Positions 8,641-17,452 of a stretch of DNA of 64,000 bases are shown here, one piece after another (positions within the stretch are counted from its first letter, which is position 1; every line of letters begins with the position of its first letter). The stretch lies in assembly GCF_001787335.1 (NCBI RefSeq), contig NZ_CP014674.1, positions 1,964,501-2,028,500 on the forward strand, in the 5' to 3' direction. Made by a program: the position numbers and the translations under genes. The stretch comes from Kozakia baliensis (GTDB lineage: Bacteria > Pseudomonadota > Alphaproteobacteria > Acetobacterales > Acetobacteraceae). A model generated the notes under the pieces. It ran no database searches. It was not told the DNA's origin and saw only the letters and a program-made list of their open reading frames with translations.

Positions 8641-9318
8641 ATGTCGCTGATCCAATCCATCAAATCCGTCCTCTCGCCTCCGCATCGCGCGGCATTGCCT
8701 TTTCTGGCCATCACCGGCGGCGTAACGCTGCTCGGACGCGCGACGCCTTGGCGCGTGACACGCTGGATCGGCAATATCGCGCTGGCCGGTTTCGGCTTCT
8801 GCCTCTATTTCTTCCGCGATCCGAAGCGTTTCCCGCCGCCGCGCGCCGATCTGGCGTTGGCCCCTGCGGATGGCCGCGTCGTCTCCGTGGAACTGGCTAC
8901 CCCGCCAGCATCGCTCGGCATGGGCGCCGAGCCGGTATGGCGCGTGGCAACGTTCCTTTCCGTGCTGAACGTGCATATAAACCGCATGCCCGCCGCCGGA
9001 CGCGTGACGAAAATCTCCTACCATCCGGGGCAGTTCCTCAACGCCAGCCTGGATAAGGCATCGGACCTCAACGAACGCAACGAGGTGCTTCTAACATTGC
9101 AGGACGGACGCCAGATGGCGGTGGTGCAGATCGCCGGGCTGATCGCGCGCCGCATCGTCTGCTACGTCGAGGAAGGCACGCCGGTAGAAGCCGGAGAACG
9201 TTTCGGCCTGATCCGCTTCGGGTCCAGAACCGATCTGTATCTTCCCCCCGGCGTCACGCCGCTGGTGAGCGCAGGGCAGATCATGATCGGCGGCGAAACC
9301 GTCATCGCGCATCTGTAA
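8641..9318 (+). CDS. psd: Phosphatidylserine decarboxylase proenzyme
   Basis: Psd converts phosphatidylserine to phosphatidylethanolamine. The 225-residue form is the short class found in alphaproteobacteria. It has an N-terminal hydrophobic segment, the FRDPKRFPP and APADGRVV motifs, and near the C-terminus FGSRTDLYLPP, where the G-S bond is the expected self-cleavage site giving the pyruvoyl group. ATG at 8641 is chosen; the frame stays open upstream through the methyltransferase gene but without family similarity. pssA, the preceding step, follows 16 bases downstream. Confidence 0.95.
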   Translation: MSLIQSIKSVLSPPHRAALPFLAITGGVTLLGRATPWRVTRWIGNIALAGFGFCLYFFRDPKRFPPPRADLALAPADGRVVSVELATPPASLGMGAEPVWRVATFLSVLNVHINRMPAAGRVTKISYHPGQFLNASLDKASDLNERNEVLLTLQDGRQMAVVQIAGLIARRIVCYVEEGTPVEAGERFGLIRFGSRTDLYLPPGVTPLVSAGQIMIGGETVIAHL

Positions 9319-9334
9319 ATCGAAAACGCCCTCA

Positions 9335-10258
9335 GTGCCTGACACGAATCTTTCTGCCGAACCGCCTGCGCCTCTCAAGCGCAAGCGGCGCATCCGTCGC
9401 CTGCGTCGTATCCGCCCGAAGCGGACGCGCGTGCGCGGACCTTCGTTTAACCGCGTCATCCCGAACATGCTAACCATGCTAGGCCTCTGCGCGGGGCTGA
9501 GCGGCATACGTTTCGGATTGGAACATCGCTTTTCCCACGCCGCCGTGGCGTTGCTGATTGCAGCCTGCATCGACGGGCTGGACGGGCGTATCGCGCGGAT
9601 GCTGCACGGAACCTCGCGTTTCGGGGCAGAGTTCGACAGCCTTTCGGATTTCGTCTGCTTCGGCGTCGCCCCCTCTTTCCTGCTGTTTTTATGGTCGCTG
9701 GATCATAGCGGGCGCTACGCTTTCGTGCCGTGCGTGATGTTCACCGTCTGCATGGCGCTGCGTTTGGCGCGATTCAACGCCAGCCTCGACGATGAGGAAA
9801 AGCCGGAATATTCCTATAATTTCTTCACTGGCGTTCCAGCGCCCGCAGGAGCGGGACTAGCGATGTTTCCGATCTTCTTAGGGTTGGAGTGCAAAAAACT
9901 CGGCTGGGAAAATCTGGAAGCCTTCGCGCGTGCGCCAATCGTGGCTGCGGTATCTCTCACACTGACGGCGGCTTTGCTCGTTTCTACGCTGCCGGTGTGG
10001 TCGTTCAAGAATTTCAAAATCCCCTCCCCTTATGTGTTGCCCTTGATGTTGGGGACAGGAATTTACGCGGCGGTTCTCGTGGCCGACCCATGGGGCGCAT
10101 TGGCGGCGGCAGGCGTAATTTATCTGGCCATGCTCCCATTCAGCCGCCGCAGCTTCCACCACCTCAGGGCCGAGGCGGAAGCGATGAGCGAGGATGTGGA
10201 GGAAGACGTGCCCGAATCCTCCGCCCGGCCTACGCTACAGCCGGAACAACGGGCGTAA
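9335..10258 (+). CDS. pssA: CDP-diacylglycerol-serine O-phosphatidyltransferase
   Basis: PssA makes phosphatidylserine from CDP-diacylglycerol and serine. The CDP-alcohol phosphotransferase signature is clear: DGLDGRIAR, then G and FDSLSD spaced as in D-X2-DG-X2-AR-X8-G-X3-D-X3-D (about residues 78-107). About six to eight hydrophobic segments follow. The N-terminal 40 residues are rich in Arg and Lys and the C-terminus is acidic. The start is GTG at 9335. Together with psd it forms a two-step phosphatidylethanolamine operon. Confidence 0.95.
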   Translation: MPDTNLSAEPPAPLKRKRRIRRLRRIRPKRTRVRGPSFNRVIPNMLTMLGLCAGLSGIRFGLEHRFSHAAVALLIAACIDGLDGRIARMLHGTSRFGAEFDSLSDFVCFGVAPSFLLFLWSLDHSGRYAFVPCVMFTVCMALRLARFNASLDDEEKPEYSYNFFTGVPAPAGAGLAMFPIFLGLECKKLGWENLEAFARAPIVAAVSLTLTAALLVSTLPVWSFKNFKIPSPYVLPLMLGTGIYAAVLVADPWGALAAAGVIYLAMLPFSRRSFHHLRAEAEAMSEDVEEDVPESSARPTLQPEQRA

Positions 10259-10335
10259 TTTCAACCCGCCCCAACTTCCAGCCAGGACGAAGATCGCAAG
10301 AAGCGCGCTGGCTAGTCTGTTATTTAGGTTTTTGG

Positions 10336-10380
10336 ACAGTATATCTTTGGAAATCATATTTTAATTTCTAGATATACTGT
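10336..10380. repeat. AT-rich inverted repeat after pssA
   Basis: ACAGTATATCT (10336-10346) and AGATATACTGT (10370-10380) form a perfect 11-bp inverted repeat with a 23-base loop, followed by TAATTTTCTTTG. It could terminate pssA transcription or be part of the AT-rich foreign stretch at about 10320-10470. Base composition is far from the flanking genes. Confidence 0.5.
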
Positions 10381-10441
10381 TAATTTTCTTTGAAATTGAA
10401 AATATTAGGTTCGCAAACAAATTTTTACTGCGAAATCCGGT

Positions 10442-10633
10442 TTTTATTCAAAACTTCCATTTGAAAGAATTTTTGACCGACCGCGCAGAGGCTTTACCAC
10501 CCAACTTCATGTTCAGTGTGATGCGAGAGAGCGCCAGCGCTGGTGCCGGTATGACAAAACCAAGGAGTCCTACTTCGGATTTGGCGCAATCGCCGCAGTC
10601 AAACTATGGATACCTTTTGTCCACGAAGCCTAA
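10442..10633 (+). pseudogene. IS5-family transposase 3' remnant
   Basis: Reading codons from 10442 gives LPFERIFDR, later RWCRYDKTKESYFGFGAI and AAVKLWIPFVHEA before the TAA at 10631-10633. ERxFxR followed by RYDKTxESYxxF and a hydrophobic end resembles the C-terminus of IS5-type (IS427/IS1031-like) transposases, which are common in acetic acid bacteria. The segment between the two motifs is scrambled, there is no start codon context, and the N-terminal two thirds are missing. It lies in the 440-base gap after pssA, next to the AT-rich repeat. Confidence 0.55.
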
Positions 10634-10698
10634 TCAAGAATGTCGAAAGTATCTCACGGATGATATGCGACAGCATCAAACAAACCATTTGAAATGTA

Positions 10699-11679
10699 TT
10701 AACTCTGACGAGCGGTTTCCTGCTCGATATCGTGGAAACGAGCATAATCGACAGCCAAGCCGCCATCGGGGCGCACGTCGATAATGTCCACGAAGCGGTG
10801 GTCGTGCAGGACGCGGTCGAAGCTATAGGCTGTGCGCGCCAGAACGCCCTGCCCTGTGGCTTCGTCCGTTCCGGTGACGGTGACAACGATTTCGGCCTCA
10901 TCCGTCTCCAATTCACTTGCCGTTCGCCCATAGAGCGGGCTTTGTTCATCAATCACATGCGCCAGGACGAAGGCGAAGCGCAGCACGGGCACGTGCGATT
11001 GGAGCAAAGTCATCGGAATGAAGCGCCGCACCGGATGGCTGTTCTCCCCCATAACCAGCCGAGACAAGGCTAATTCCACATCGAGCGACAGCACCATGCT
11101 TTTGCGGCAATTCGCGATACGGATGCATAAGGCGGGCGTGTTGTTCTCGGAACTGATGACGGCTTGGCGGCTGAAAATAATCCGTGCCCTGGGCCGGGAA
11201 AAGCGCGCGAATACCGCACCGGTCGCCAAGGCGTTGATCATCATGCCACCTAGCGCTTCGACAGAGACGATGGTGTTGGCGACCCGGCCAACCGGGGCCA
11301 TGACGCCATAACCCACGGTCGAAAGCGTCTGCACGCTGAAGAAAAACAGATCGAGCAGATTATGATCGGGCACCCCGGTGATGTTGGCCGAGGTGATACG
11401 ATAAAGCAGGGCGAAGACTAGGTTGGTGCTCAGATAGAGCAGAACGGACCAGCCGATGAACTCGCTCCACGAGGCAGTCAGCGTATGATGGTAGAGATCG
11501 GTCCAGATACTGTCCGCCAAGCCAGTGCGGATAACGTCCTGCTGGCCGCCGCGCTCTTGCAGAACATGAGCGCGGAAGCGGCGCTCGGCATCGATCGCGC
11601 CGCCCTCTGTGCCGCTTTCTTCGAGGCCGTTGCGCCGCGCGAACCATTTGCCGCGCACCTGCCCGAAGCGTTGCCGCAC
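10699..11679 (-). CDS. Inward-rectifier-type potassium channel (KirBac-like)
   Basis: A 326-residue protein with two membrane segments (about 75-95 and 132-155) around a pore loop with the potassium selectivity filter TVGYG (residues 121-125), then a cytoplasmic immunoglobulin-like Kir domain (about 165-310). These channels carry K+ through the inner membrane. The start is GTG at 11679, supported by a strong AGGAGG eight bases upstream. Only 13 bases separate it from the gltX stop, so it is probably expressed from the gltX transcript. Confidence 0.93.
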   Translation of the reverse strand: MRQRFGQVRGKWFARRNGLEESGTEGGAIDAERRFRAHVLQERGGQQDVIRTGLADSIWTDLYHHTLTASWSEFIGWSVLLYLSTNLVFALLYRITSANITGVPDHNLLDLFFFSVQTLSTVGYGVMAPVGRVANTIVSVEALGGMMINALATGAVFARFSRPRARIIFSRQAVISSENNTPALCIRIANCRKSMVLSLDVELALSRLVMGENSHPVRRFIPMTLLQSHVPVLRFAFVLAHVIDEQSPLYGRTASELETDEAEIVVTVTGTDEATGQGVLARTAYSFDRVLHDHRFVDIIDVRPDGGLAVDYARFHDIEQETARQS

Positions 11680-11692
11680 TGCCCTGTCCTCC

Positions 11693-13027
11693 TTATTGGC
11701 TCACGGCTTCTTGCAGCCGTTGCAAGACGCGGGCGCGGCCCATAAGCTGGATCAGGGCGTGCAATTCCGGCCCGGCTTCCTCGCCGGTCAGCGCCAGACG
11801 CAGCGGACGGAACAAATTTTTTCCGCTACGACCCGAGACTTCCTTGAGTTTGGAAGTCCATTCCTTCCAGGTCTGCGCACCCCACGGTTCTTCGGGCAGG
11901 ATTTCGGCCGCTTGAGTGAGGAAGGCGGAATCGTCCGGCATGGAAGGCGGCACGATGTCGCCCTGCACCACAGTCCACCAATGACCGATCTCGCTCGTCA
12001 AATCGATATTGCCGCGAATGGCCTGCCAGAACGCCTCCGTCGCACCCTCGGGCAAACGCGTGCGAATTTCCTCGAACGGCATGTCATGCAGCATCTTCCG
12101 GTTCAGGCCCAGAAGCTGATGCATGTCGAACCGTGCGGCGGAACGCGAGATATGGGAGAGATCGTAGCTGTCGATCGCCTGTTGCAGCGTCATGGGCGTC
12201 GGGTCTTCCGAGCTGCCGATGCGTGAAAGATAGGAGACGACGGCTTCCGGCTCCATGCCATCATGGCGCAGGGCGCGCAGGGAAAGCGCATCGAAACGTT
12301 TGGAGAGCTTACCGCCACCTTCATCGAGCAAGAGCGGCAGATGGGCGAAAGTGAATTTCTTGGACTTGCCGCCCAACGCTTCGATGATGTCGAGCTGCAC
12401 ACCGGTGTTGGTGACGTGATCCTCTCCACGGACAATGTGGGTCACGCCCAGTTCGATATCGTCCACGACCGAGGCCAGAGTGTAGAGCACGGTGCCGTCG
12501 GCACGCACGAGCACGGGATCGGAGATGGCGGTGAGCTTCACAGAACACTCGCCCATCACCAGATCGTTCCATTTTTTGCTGCCGTCGCTCAGCTTGAAGC
12601 GCCAGTACGGCACTTTGCCGTTGGCTTCGGCGCGAGAACGCTGTTCCGGCGTGAGTCTCAGCATGGCGCGATCGTAGATTGGCGGTTTACGGGCGCGCAG
12701 ACGTGCTTCGCGCTTGGCCGCCAGTTCCTGCTCGCTCTCAAAGCAAGGATAAAGCCGACCGGAGACTTTCAGCGCTTCGATCGCAGCCGCATAGCGGTCC
12801 AGCCGCTGGGACTGGTATTCCAGTTCGTCCCAATCCAGCCCGAGCCATTGCAGATCGGTTTTAATTCCTTGTTCGTATTCCGGTTTCGAACGACCGGTGT
12901 CCGTATCGTCAATCCGAAGGAGGAATTTTCCGCCATGACGGCGGGCGAACAGGGCATTGGCGATGGCCAGACGGGCGTTGCCAACGTGCAGATAGCCGGT
13001 AGGGCTGGGAGCGAAGCGCAGTTTCAT
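11693..13027 (-). CDS. gltX: Glutamyl-tRNA synthetase
   Basis: A class I aminoacyl-tRNA synthetase charging tRNA-Glu (and possibly tRNA-Gln in bacteria using the amidotransferase route). The 444-residue protein begins MKLRFAPSPTGYLHVGN with HVGN as the HIGH motif, and KLSKR near residue 240 is the KMSKS-type loop. ATG at 13027 is chosen because the catalytic domain starts there; the frame extends upstream without similarity. Many alphaproteobacteria carry two gltX copies, and this window cannot show whether another exists. Confidence 0.95.
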   Translation of the reverse strand: MKLRFAPSPTGYLHVGNARLAIANALFARRHGGKFLLRIDDTDTGRSKPEYEQGIKTDLQWLGLDWDELEYQSQRLDRYAAAIEALKVSGRLYPCFESEQELAAKREARLRARKPPIYDRAMLRLTPEQRSRAEANGKVPYWRFKLSDGSKKWNDLVMGECSVKLTAISDPVLVRADGTVLYTLASVVDDIELGVTHIVRGEDHVTNTGVQLDIIEALGGKSKKFTFAHLPLLLDEGGGKLSKRFDALSLRALRHDGMEPEAVVSYLSRIGSSEDPTPMTLQQAIDSYDLSHISRSAARFDMHQLLGLNRKMLHDMPFEEIRTRLPEGATEAFWQAIRGNIDLTSEIGHWWTVVQGDIVPPSMPDDSAFLTQAAEILPEEPWGAQTWKEWTSKLKEVSGRSGKNLFRPLRLALTGEEAGPELHALIQLMGRARVLQRLQEAVSQ

Positions 13028-13145
13028 GCCTTCTCTATGCCGCGCTCTGCAGAAACTTTCCAGACATGTCGCGACACGATCAGGAGACGATGTAAAAATC
13101 GGCGCGCCGTCGTTCAAACAACGCGCCTTATGAGCAAGGCTTCGC

Positions 13146-13517
13146 TTAGAGTTCCGCCTCGTCATCCTCGACGAGTCGGCGCGGGTCGATCGCGCGCCAA
13201 TCACGCTCCATCGGCGTCGCAGGGGTAGCCGCGAACTCATCCAGTTCGTTGGCCGATTTCCAGCCTTCGTCCTCGGCATCGACGACGATCGCATCTTCAC
13301 CGAAGGCGAACCAGTTTTCGAGCACTTCGCGGCCAACGGCCCCGCCCACGCGTCCGCGCTCGATGCTGTCGCGCACATAGGCGCGCGCAAAGGCGTTGGC
13401 ATGCAGGATGTCTTGGAAATCCTTTATCTCTTCCACGATATCGTCTTCCGACGCGCCCGAATGATCGATGATCCGCACGACCCAGCCGCGATCTTCCGCT
13501 TGTGGCGTTTCGCTCAT
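13146..13517 (-). CDS. Hypothetical acidic protein, 123 residues
   Basis: I do not recognise a family. The protein is soluble, rich in Asp and Glu, has no signal peptide, and contains a central segment FARAYVRDSIERGR followed by VGREVLENWFAFGEDAIVVD. The start codon lies one base after the stop of the upstream phosphoribosyltransferase, so it is very likely translated from the aroG transcript. Codon use resembles the neighbours, which supports a real gene. Confidence 0.7.
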   Translation of the reverse strand: MSETPQAEDRGWVVRIIDHSGASEDDIVEEIKDFQDILHANAFARAYVRDSIERGRVGGAVGREVLENWFAFGEDAIVVDAEDEGWKSANELDEFAATPATPMERDWRAIDPRRLVEDDEAEL

Positions 13518-13518
13518 A

Positions 13519-14718
13519 TTATTGTCCCTTCCGCCGGGCTTCGGCTTGCGTGAGCAAGAATTCGCGCCCGACCTTCACGCGCGGAACGCCTTCATAGGCA
13601 ACCACATCCGCCGTGGCATAGGTTTCATTCCATTGGCTCGGAATGAAGGAGCCAGACCCGACCACATCGATCGGAGCGTGCGCATCGCGCATCGCCATGC
13701 ATTTTTCAATGCCAAAGCCAGAAGAAACGATGATCTTCACCGCTTCGAAACCCTCTTCGTTCAAAGCTTCGCGCATCCGCCAGATCGCTGCGGCGGAAAC
13801 GCCGGTGCCCACCAGATCGCGTAGTTCCCGGTCCGACCGGTAACGCCGGATAGTACCCGGCGTGTGGCGTTCCAAGACGGCATACGAACTTTGCGGGTCC
13901 AGGGTTTCGAGGAAGCGCCCGCCATGCGTGTCGAGCCGCACGTTAATGCGCCCCTGAGAGGCCAGATCGGGAAAGCGACGGCAAACCGCAAGGGCGTCGG
14001 TAATTTCCTGGCCGAAATAATCGACCAATATCGTCAGGGCATCATCAGGAAACACCTCCCGATACATTTCCGCCGCCCGTACCGTGCTCCCGGCATAACC
14101 GATCAAAGCATGAGGCATGGTGCCCAGCCCGTGCTCAATGCCGAAAAAGGCGGCGGTGGCGTCGTTGGCGTTGCCGATGAAGCCGCGCGCGCCTTCTCCT
14201 TTAGCGGCATCGGACCCCACGGCTGCGGCATATGCCATCATCTCCTGCATTTCAAAACCAGCGCAATGGCGCGCTTCCATCGCCAAAAACGCCACATGCG
14301 GCAACGCCAACGCCATCTGATAGGCGTTATGCGCAGCAACACAGGCCGCACCGAGTTTTTGCAAAAGCAGGGTTTCCAGCGGCGCTAACGCGGTGAAAGA
14401 ACCCGTCAGATAGAAAAGCGGCTCACCCGCCCCTACCCAAGCGCCTTCCTCGAACACGGGCACGATCTCAAAATCGAAACCCTGCTTTTGGGCGACATTT
14501 TCCAGCCAACGCTGCATCAACCCATACGCCGCCACTACGGGGCGACGTATGAAAAACGCATAAGTGACGCGACAATCACCGTAATGGGCGACGATATCCC
14601 GCGTTCGGTTGAAGTATGAATCCGTGCGCGCGGCGATCTCGGACTCGGTCAGCGATTTGTGCGGGCCGAATGCCTGATCCAACGCGCGCTCGATGCCGAG
14701 ATGCCGCGCGCCGCTCAT
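13519..14718 (-). CDS. pncB: Nicotinate phosphoribosyltransferase family protein
   Basis: The family joins nicotinate to PRPP to form nicotinate mononucleotide in NAD salvage. The 399-residue protein has [10 protein letters not shown], then [14 protein letters not shown] and IDVVGSGSF, which correspond to the phosphate-binding end of the NAPRTase barrel, and FARTDSYF-like N-terminal sequence. ATG at 14718 overlaps the aroG stop as ATGA, so the start is well supported. NAPRTase and nicotinamide-specific relatives are hard to separate, hence a family-level call. Confidence 0.82.
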   Translation of the reverse strand: MSGARHLGIERALDQAFGPHKSLTESEIAARTDSYFNRTRDIVAHYGDCRVTYAFFIRRPVVAAYGLMQRWLENVAQKQGFDFEIVPVFEEGAWVGAGEPLFYLTGSFTALAPLETLLLQKLGAACVAAHNAYQMALALPHVAFLAMEARHCAGFEMQEMMAYAAAVGSDAAKGEGARGFIGNANDATAAFFGIEHGLGTMPHALIGYAGSTVRAAEMYREVFPDDALTILVDYFGQEITDALAVCRRFPDLASQGRINVRLDTHGGRFLETLDPQSSYAVLERHTPGTIRRYRSDRELRDLVGTGVSAAAIWRMREALNEEGFEAVKIIVSSGFGIEKCMAMRDAHAPIDVVGSGSFIPSQWNETYATADVVAYEGVPRVKVGREFLLTQAEARRKGQ

Positions 14719-16109
14719 GCCGTGGTTTCTCCCGCCGTGCGATAATGCCCGGTCAGTTCTTCCGCCAGAAGGAATGCCATTTCCAAAGATTGCTCCGCAT
14801 TGAGTCGTGGATCGCAGAATGTTTCGTAGCGGCCGGCAAGATCGGCCTCCGTAAGACATTGAGCACCACCGACACATTCCGTCACGTCTTGGCCAGTCAT
14901 TTCAATGTGAATACCACCAGGCCGCAGGTTGGCCTCCTGGAACACATCGAAGAAACCGCGCACCTCGCCCAGAATGGAATCGAAGGAGCGTGTTTTGACC
15001 TTGTCCGCCGTGGAAATGGTGTTGCCGTGCATCGGGTCGCACAGCCACGTCACGGTGCGGCCGCTGCGGCGAACGGCGTCGAGCAGGGGCGGCAGATGGT
15101 CCCGCACTTTGTTCACGCCCATGCGCGAGATCAACGTAATGCGGCCCGCCTCATCCTTCGGGTTAAGGATATCGAGCAGCTTTTCCAGATCCTCGATGGT
15201 GGAGGACGGACCGACCTTGATGCCGATTGGGTTGTGCACGCCGCGTAGGAATTCGACGTGTGCGCCCTCCGGCTGGCGCGTGCGATCGCCGATCCACAGG
15301 AAATGAGCCGAGCAATCGTACCATTGGCCGCTGAGGCTATCGACGCGCGTCAGGGCCTGCTCGTAAGGCAGCAAAAGCGCTTCGTGCGAGGTGTAGAATT
15401 CGGTCTCGTTGATTTGCGGCGCGCTCTGGTTGAAACCGCAGGCTCCCATAAAGGAGAGCGTTTCATCGATGCGCTGCGCCAGATCGCTATAGCGCGCCGC
15501 CAGCGGAGAGCGCTCGACGAAGCCGAGATTCCAACGATGGACTTCGTGAAGATTAGCGTAGCCGCCGGACGCAAAGGCGCGCAGCAGATTCATCACGCCC
15601 GCGGATTGGAAAAATCCGGTTTCCATGCGCGCGGGATTGGGAATACGTGCTTCCGGCGTGAATTCCGGCCCGTTGATGATGTCTCCACGGTAACAAGGCA
15701 GCGTCACGCCGTCTTTCGTTTCCGTATCGGACGAACGCGGCTTGGCGTACTGCCCGGCCATGCGGCCGATCTTGATAACCGGCACCTTAGCAGCGAAGGT
15801 GAGCACGACGGCCATCTGTAGCAGCACGCGGAACGTATCGCGCACGATGTCGGCGGTGAATTCGTTGAAGCTCTCAGCGCAGGCGCCTCCCTGCAGCACG
15901 AAGGCCTCCCCGCGCGCCGCCTTCGCCAGTTGCGCTTTCAGGCGGCGGGTCTCACCCGCAAACACCAGAGGTGGGTATCGACGCAGACGCGCTTCAACGG
16001 CGTCTAGAGCGGCGGCATCCGTATAGTGCGGTGCTTGGCGGATCGGGTGCGACCGCCAGCTCGACGGCGTCCAGCCGGCGTGCGATGCGGGTTCGCGGGT
16101 CGGGTGCAT
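14715..16109 (-). CDS. aroG: 3-deoxy-7-phosphoheptulonate synthase, class II
   Basis: This enzyme condenses phosphoenolpyruvate and erythrose 4-phosphate in the first step of aromatic amino acid synthesis. The 464-residue protein is of the plant-like class [12 protein letters not shown] near residue 75, [14 protein letters not shown], and [10 protein letters not shown] for metal binding. Start chosen at the ATG at 16109 (MHPTREP), which has AAGGA 11 bases upstream; an ATG 12 bases earlier is too close to that site. It leads the aroG-pncB-hypothetical run. Confidence 0.95.
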   Translation of the reverse strand: MHPTREPASHAGWTPSSWRSHPIRQAPHYTDAAALDAVEARLRRYPPLVFAGETRRLKAQLAKAARGEAFVLQGGACAESFNEFTADIVRDTFRVLLQMAVVLTFAAKVPVIKIGRMAGQYAKPRSSDTETKDGVTLPCYRGDIINGPEFTPEARIPNPARMETGFFQSAGVMNLLRAFASGGYANLHEVHRWNLGFVERSPLAARYSDLAQRIDETLSFMGACGFNQSAPQINETEFYTSHEALLLPYEQALTRVDSLSGQWYDCSAHFLWIGDRTRQPEGAHVEFLRGVHNPIGIKVGPSSTIEDLEKLLDILNPKDEAGRITLISRMGVNKVRDHLPPLLDAVRRSGRTVTWLCDPMHGNTISTADKVKTRSFDSILGEVRGFFDVFQEANLRPGGIHIEMTGQDVTECVGGAQCLTEADLAGRYETFCDPRLNAEQSLEMAFLLAEELTGHYRTAGETTA

Positions 16110-16150
16110 TGGAAGGACCATCCTTAATCTCTGGAAAACTGGATCGAACT

Positions 16151-16837
16151 TTATGAAGGCAAATCGACCTTTGGCATAGGTCTGATTGCGTGACGGATAC
16201 GCCTAAAGGTTAGATTATAACGCAGAGCGCCCGTCAGGGAATGCATGGCGGCCTTAATCGGTGCCACGCCATGATAGAACAGGCGCGATGCGCCGCCCCA
16301 CACCACGACATCCCCATGTTCCAAAGTAAAGGACTGCGTAAGGTCGGAACGGTGCATCCCCCCAAACAGAAATTTCGCCGGAACGCCGAGTGAAACCGAA
16401 ACGATAGGCGCATCCAACGCTTCTTCGTCTCGATCCTGGTGCAATCCCATTCTCGCGCCGGTCGCATAACGGTTGATCAGGCAGGCTTGCGGATCGAAAC
16501 CGGTATGCCCGGCGTGCTGCGCCGCCCGCTGCGCAAGACGACGAAACAAGGGCGGCATGACGGGCCATGGTTTCCCGCTGAGCGGATCGCTCGATTCATA
16601 CCGATATCCGGCGCGGTCGGAGTGCCATCCCAGTATGCCACAATTTGTCATCTCCGCAGAAAGCGCTCGGCCACCAGGCGTATGCAACCGCCGAAACGGT
16701 GCTTCACGAGCGATGAGCATGATCTGTTTTATTAGGCTTTCAGCCTCCTCCAGCGCGAAGCCGGGCAGCAACATCGCATCGGGTCCGATACGTTCCGGCC
16801 TGCGAAGCGAACTTAACAAATCGTTCATGTTTTCCAT
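16151..16837 (-). CDS. alkB: AlkB-like 2-oxoglutarate/Fe(II) dioxygenase
   Basis: AlkB-type enzymes reverse methyl lesions in DNA or RNA by oxidative demethylation. Visible motifs are the iron-binding HQDRDE (H-X-D), a later histidine in FYHGVAPI, and NLTFRRIR giving the 2-oxoglutarate-binding arginine. [13 protein letters not shown] matches the AlkB core. Several start codons are close together (16837, 16828); SD-like GGA precedes both, so the N-terminus is uncertain by a few residues. Length (about 228) is near the 216 of E. coli AlkB. Confidence 0.9.
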   Translation of the reverse strand: MENMNDLLSSLRRPERIGPDAMLLPGFALEEAESLIKQIMLIAREAPFRRLHTPGGRALSAEMTNCGILGWHSDRAGYRYESSDPLSGKPWPVMPPLFRRLAQRAAQHAGHTGFDPQACLINRYATGARMGLHQDRDEEALDAPIVSVSLGVPAKFLFGGMHRSDLTQSFTLEHGDVVVWGGASRLFYHGVAPIKAAMHSLTGALRYNLTFRRIRHAIRPMPKVDLPS

Positions 16838-16940
16838 GATCCTTGCCGCTGTCTTTGCCACGGACTACTTGGAGATTTGTATTCGTTGGCGCCCTATTCG
16901 GCGCCAGACCAACCGGCCTCGCCGCTTTAACGAGGCGCAA

Positions 16941-17348
16941 ATGCAAAGGATCGCACTTATGGCGATACTTCGTCGCGGTGCGCTAGTCGCCGCCGTTTTC
17001 TTGGCCGCCCCAGCCGTTCCGGCGCTCGCTCAATCCCTAACGCAAGTCCCTTCAGCTTCACCTTCCAACTCCAATAACGGCAACGGTCAGAAGCCGGGCG
17101 TGGAATATCAGGGCCGTGGCGAGCATTATACGGCGCATGGACGCCACTCCCTGCCGCCAGGTTATCAGGATACGCCCTCGACCGAATTCAACCATGGTCC
17201 AGACCCGGATCATGAAGATAACATTCAGCGCGATGCCGTAACCGGTGCCGATTTGAGCAAATTCGGCACCGCCTACTCCAACAGCAGCCCGACCCAGAGC
17301 GGCCAACTTGGCGACGCCACTGGCAATGGCTGGGTCGCGCCCCGCTAA
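16941..17348 (+). CDS. Hypothetical secreted protein
   Basis: A 135-residue protein with a Sec signal peptide: RRG near residue 10, a hydrophobic core, and a likely cut after PALAQ. The mature part is low-complexity and hydrophilic, with SNNGNGQKPG, HGPDPDHED and a Gly/Ser/Asn-rich end. I know no function. A second ATG at 16959 has AAAGGA upstream and could be the true start. A 9-bp hairpin follows the stop. Confidence 0.7.
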   Translation: MQRIALMAILRRGALVAAVFLAAPAVPALAQSLTQVPSASPSNSNNGNGQKPGVEYQGRGEHYTAHGRHSLPPGYQDTPSTEFNHGPDPDHEDNIQRDAVTGADLSKFGTAYSNSSPTQSGQLGDATGNGWVAPR

Positions 17349-17359
17349 TTCAACGTCTC

Positions 17360-17386
17360 CCGCCGATCTTAACGCATGATCGGCGG
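17360..17386 (+). terminator. Hairpin after the secreted-protein gene
   Basis: CCGCCGATC (17360-17368) and GATCGGCGG (17378-17386) form a perfect 9-bp stem with a nine-base loop, 12 bases past the stop. No T-run follows, so it may be a weak terminator or an mRNA-stabilising hairpin. Confidence 0.45.
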
Positions 17387-17452
17387 AACTCCCGACGTGG
17401 CGCGTTGTTCTTCTGATATCCGCCCTTCCAGGCTCAACAGGAGTGATCAGAC

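Noticed and set aside
10461-10784. 107-codon open frame across the AT-rich gap
   Set aside because: A different frame of the same DNA carries the transposase-like motifs, and this one has no similarity or SD.
11693-13402. gltX with an N-terminal extension to 13402
   Set aside because: The extra 125 residues have no GltX similarity, and the catalytic domain begins exactly at the ATG at 13027.
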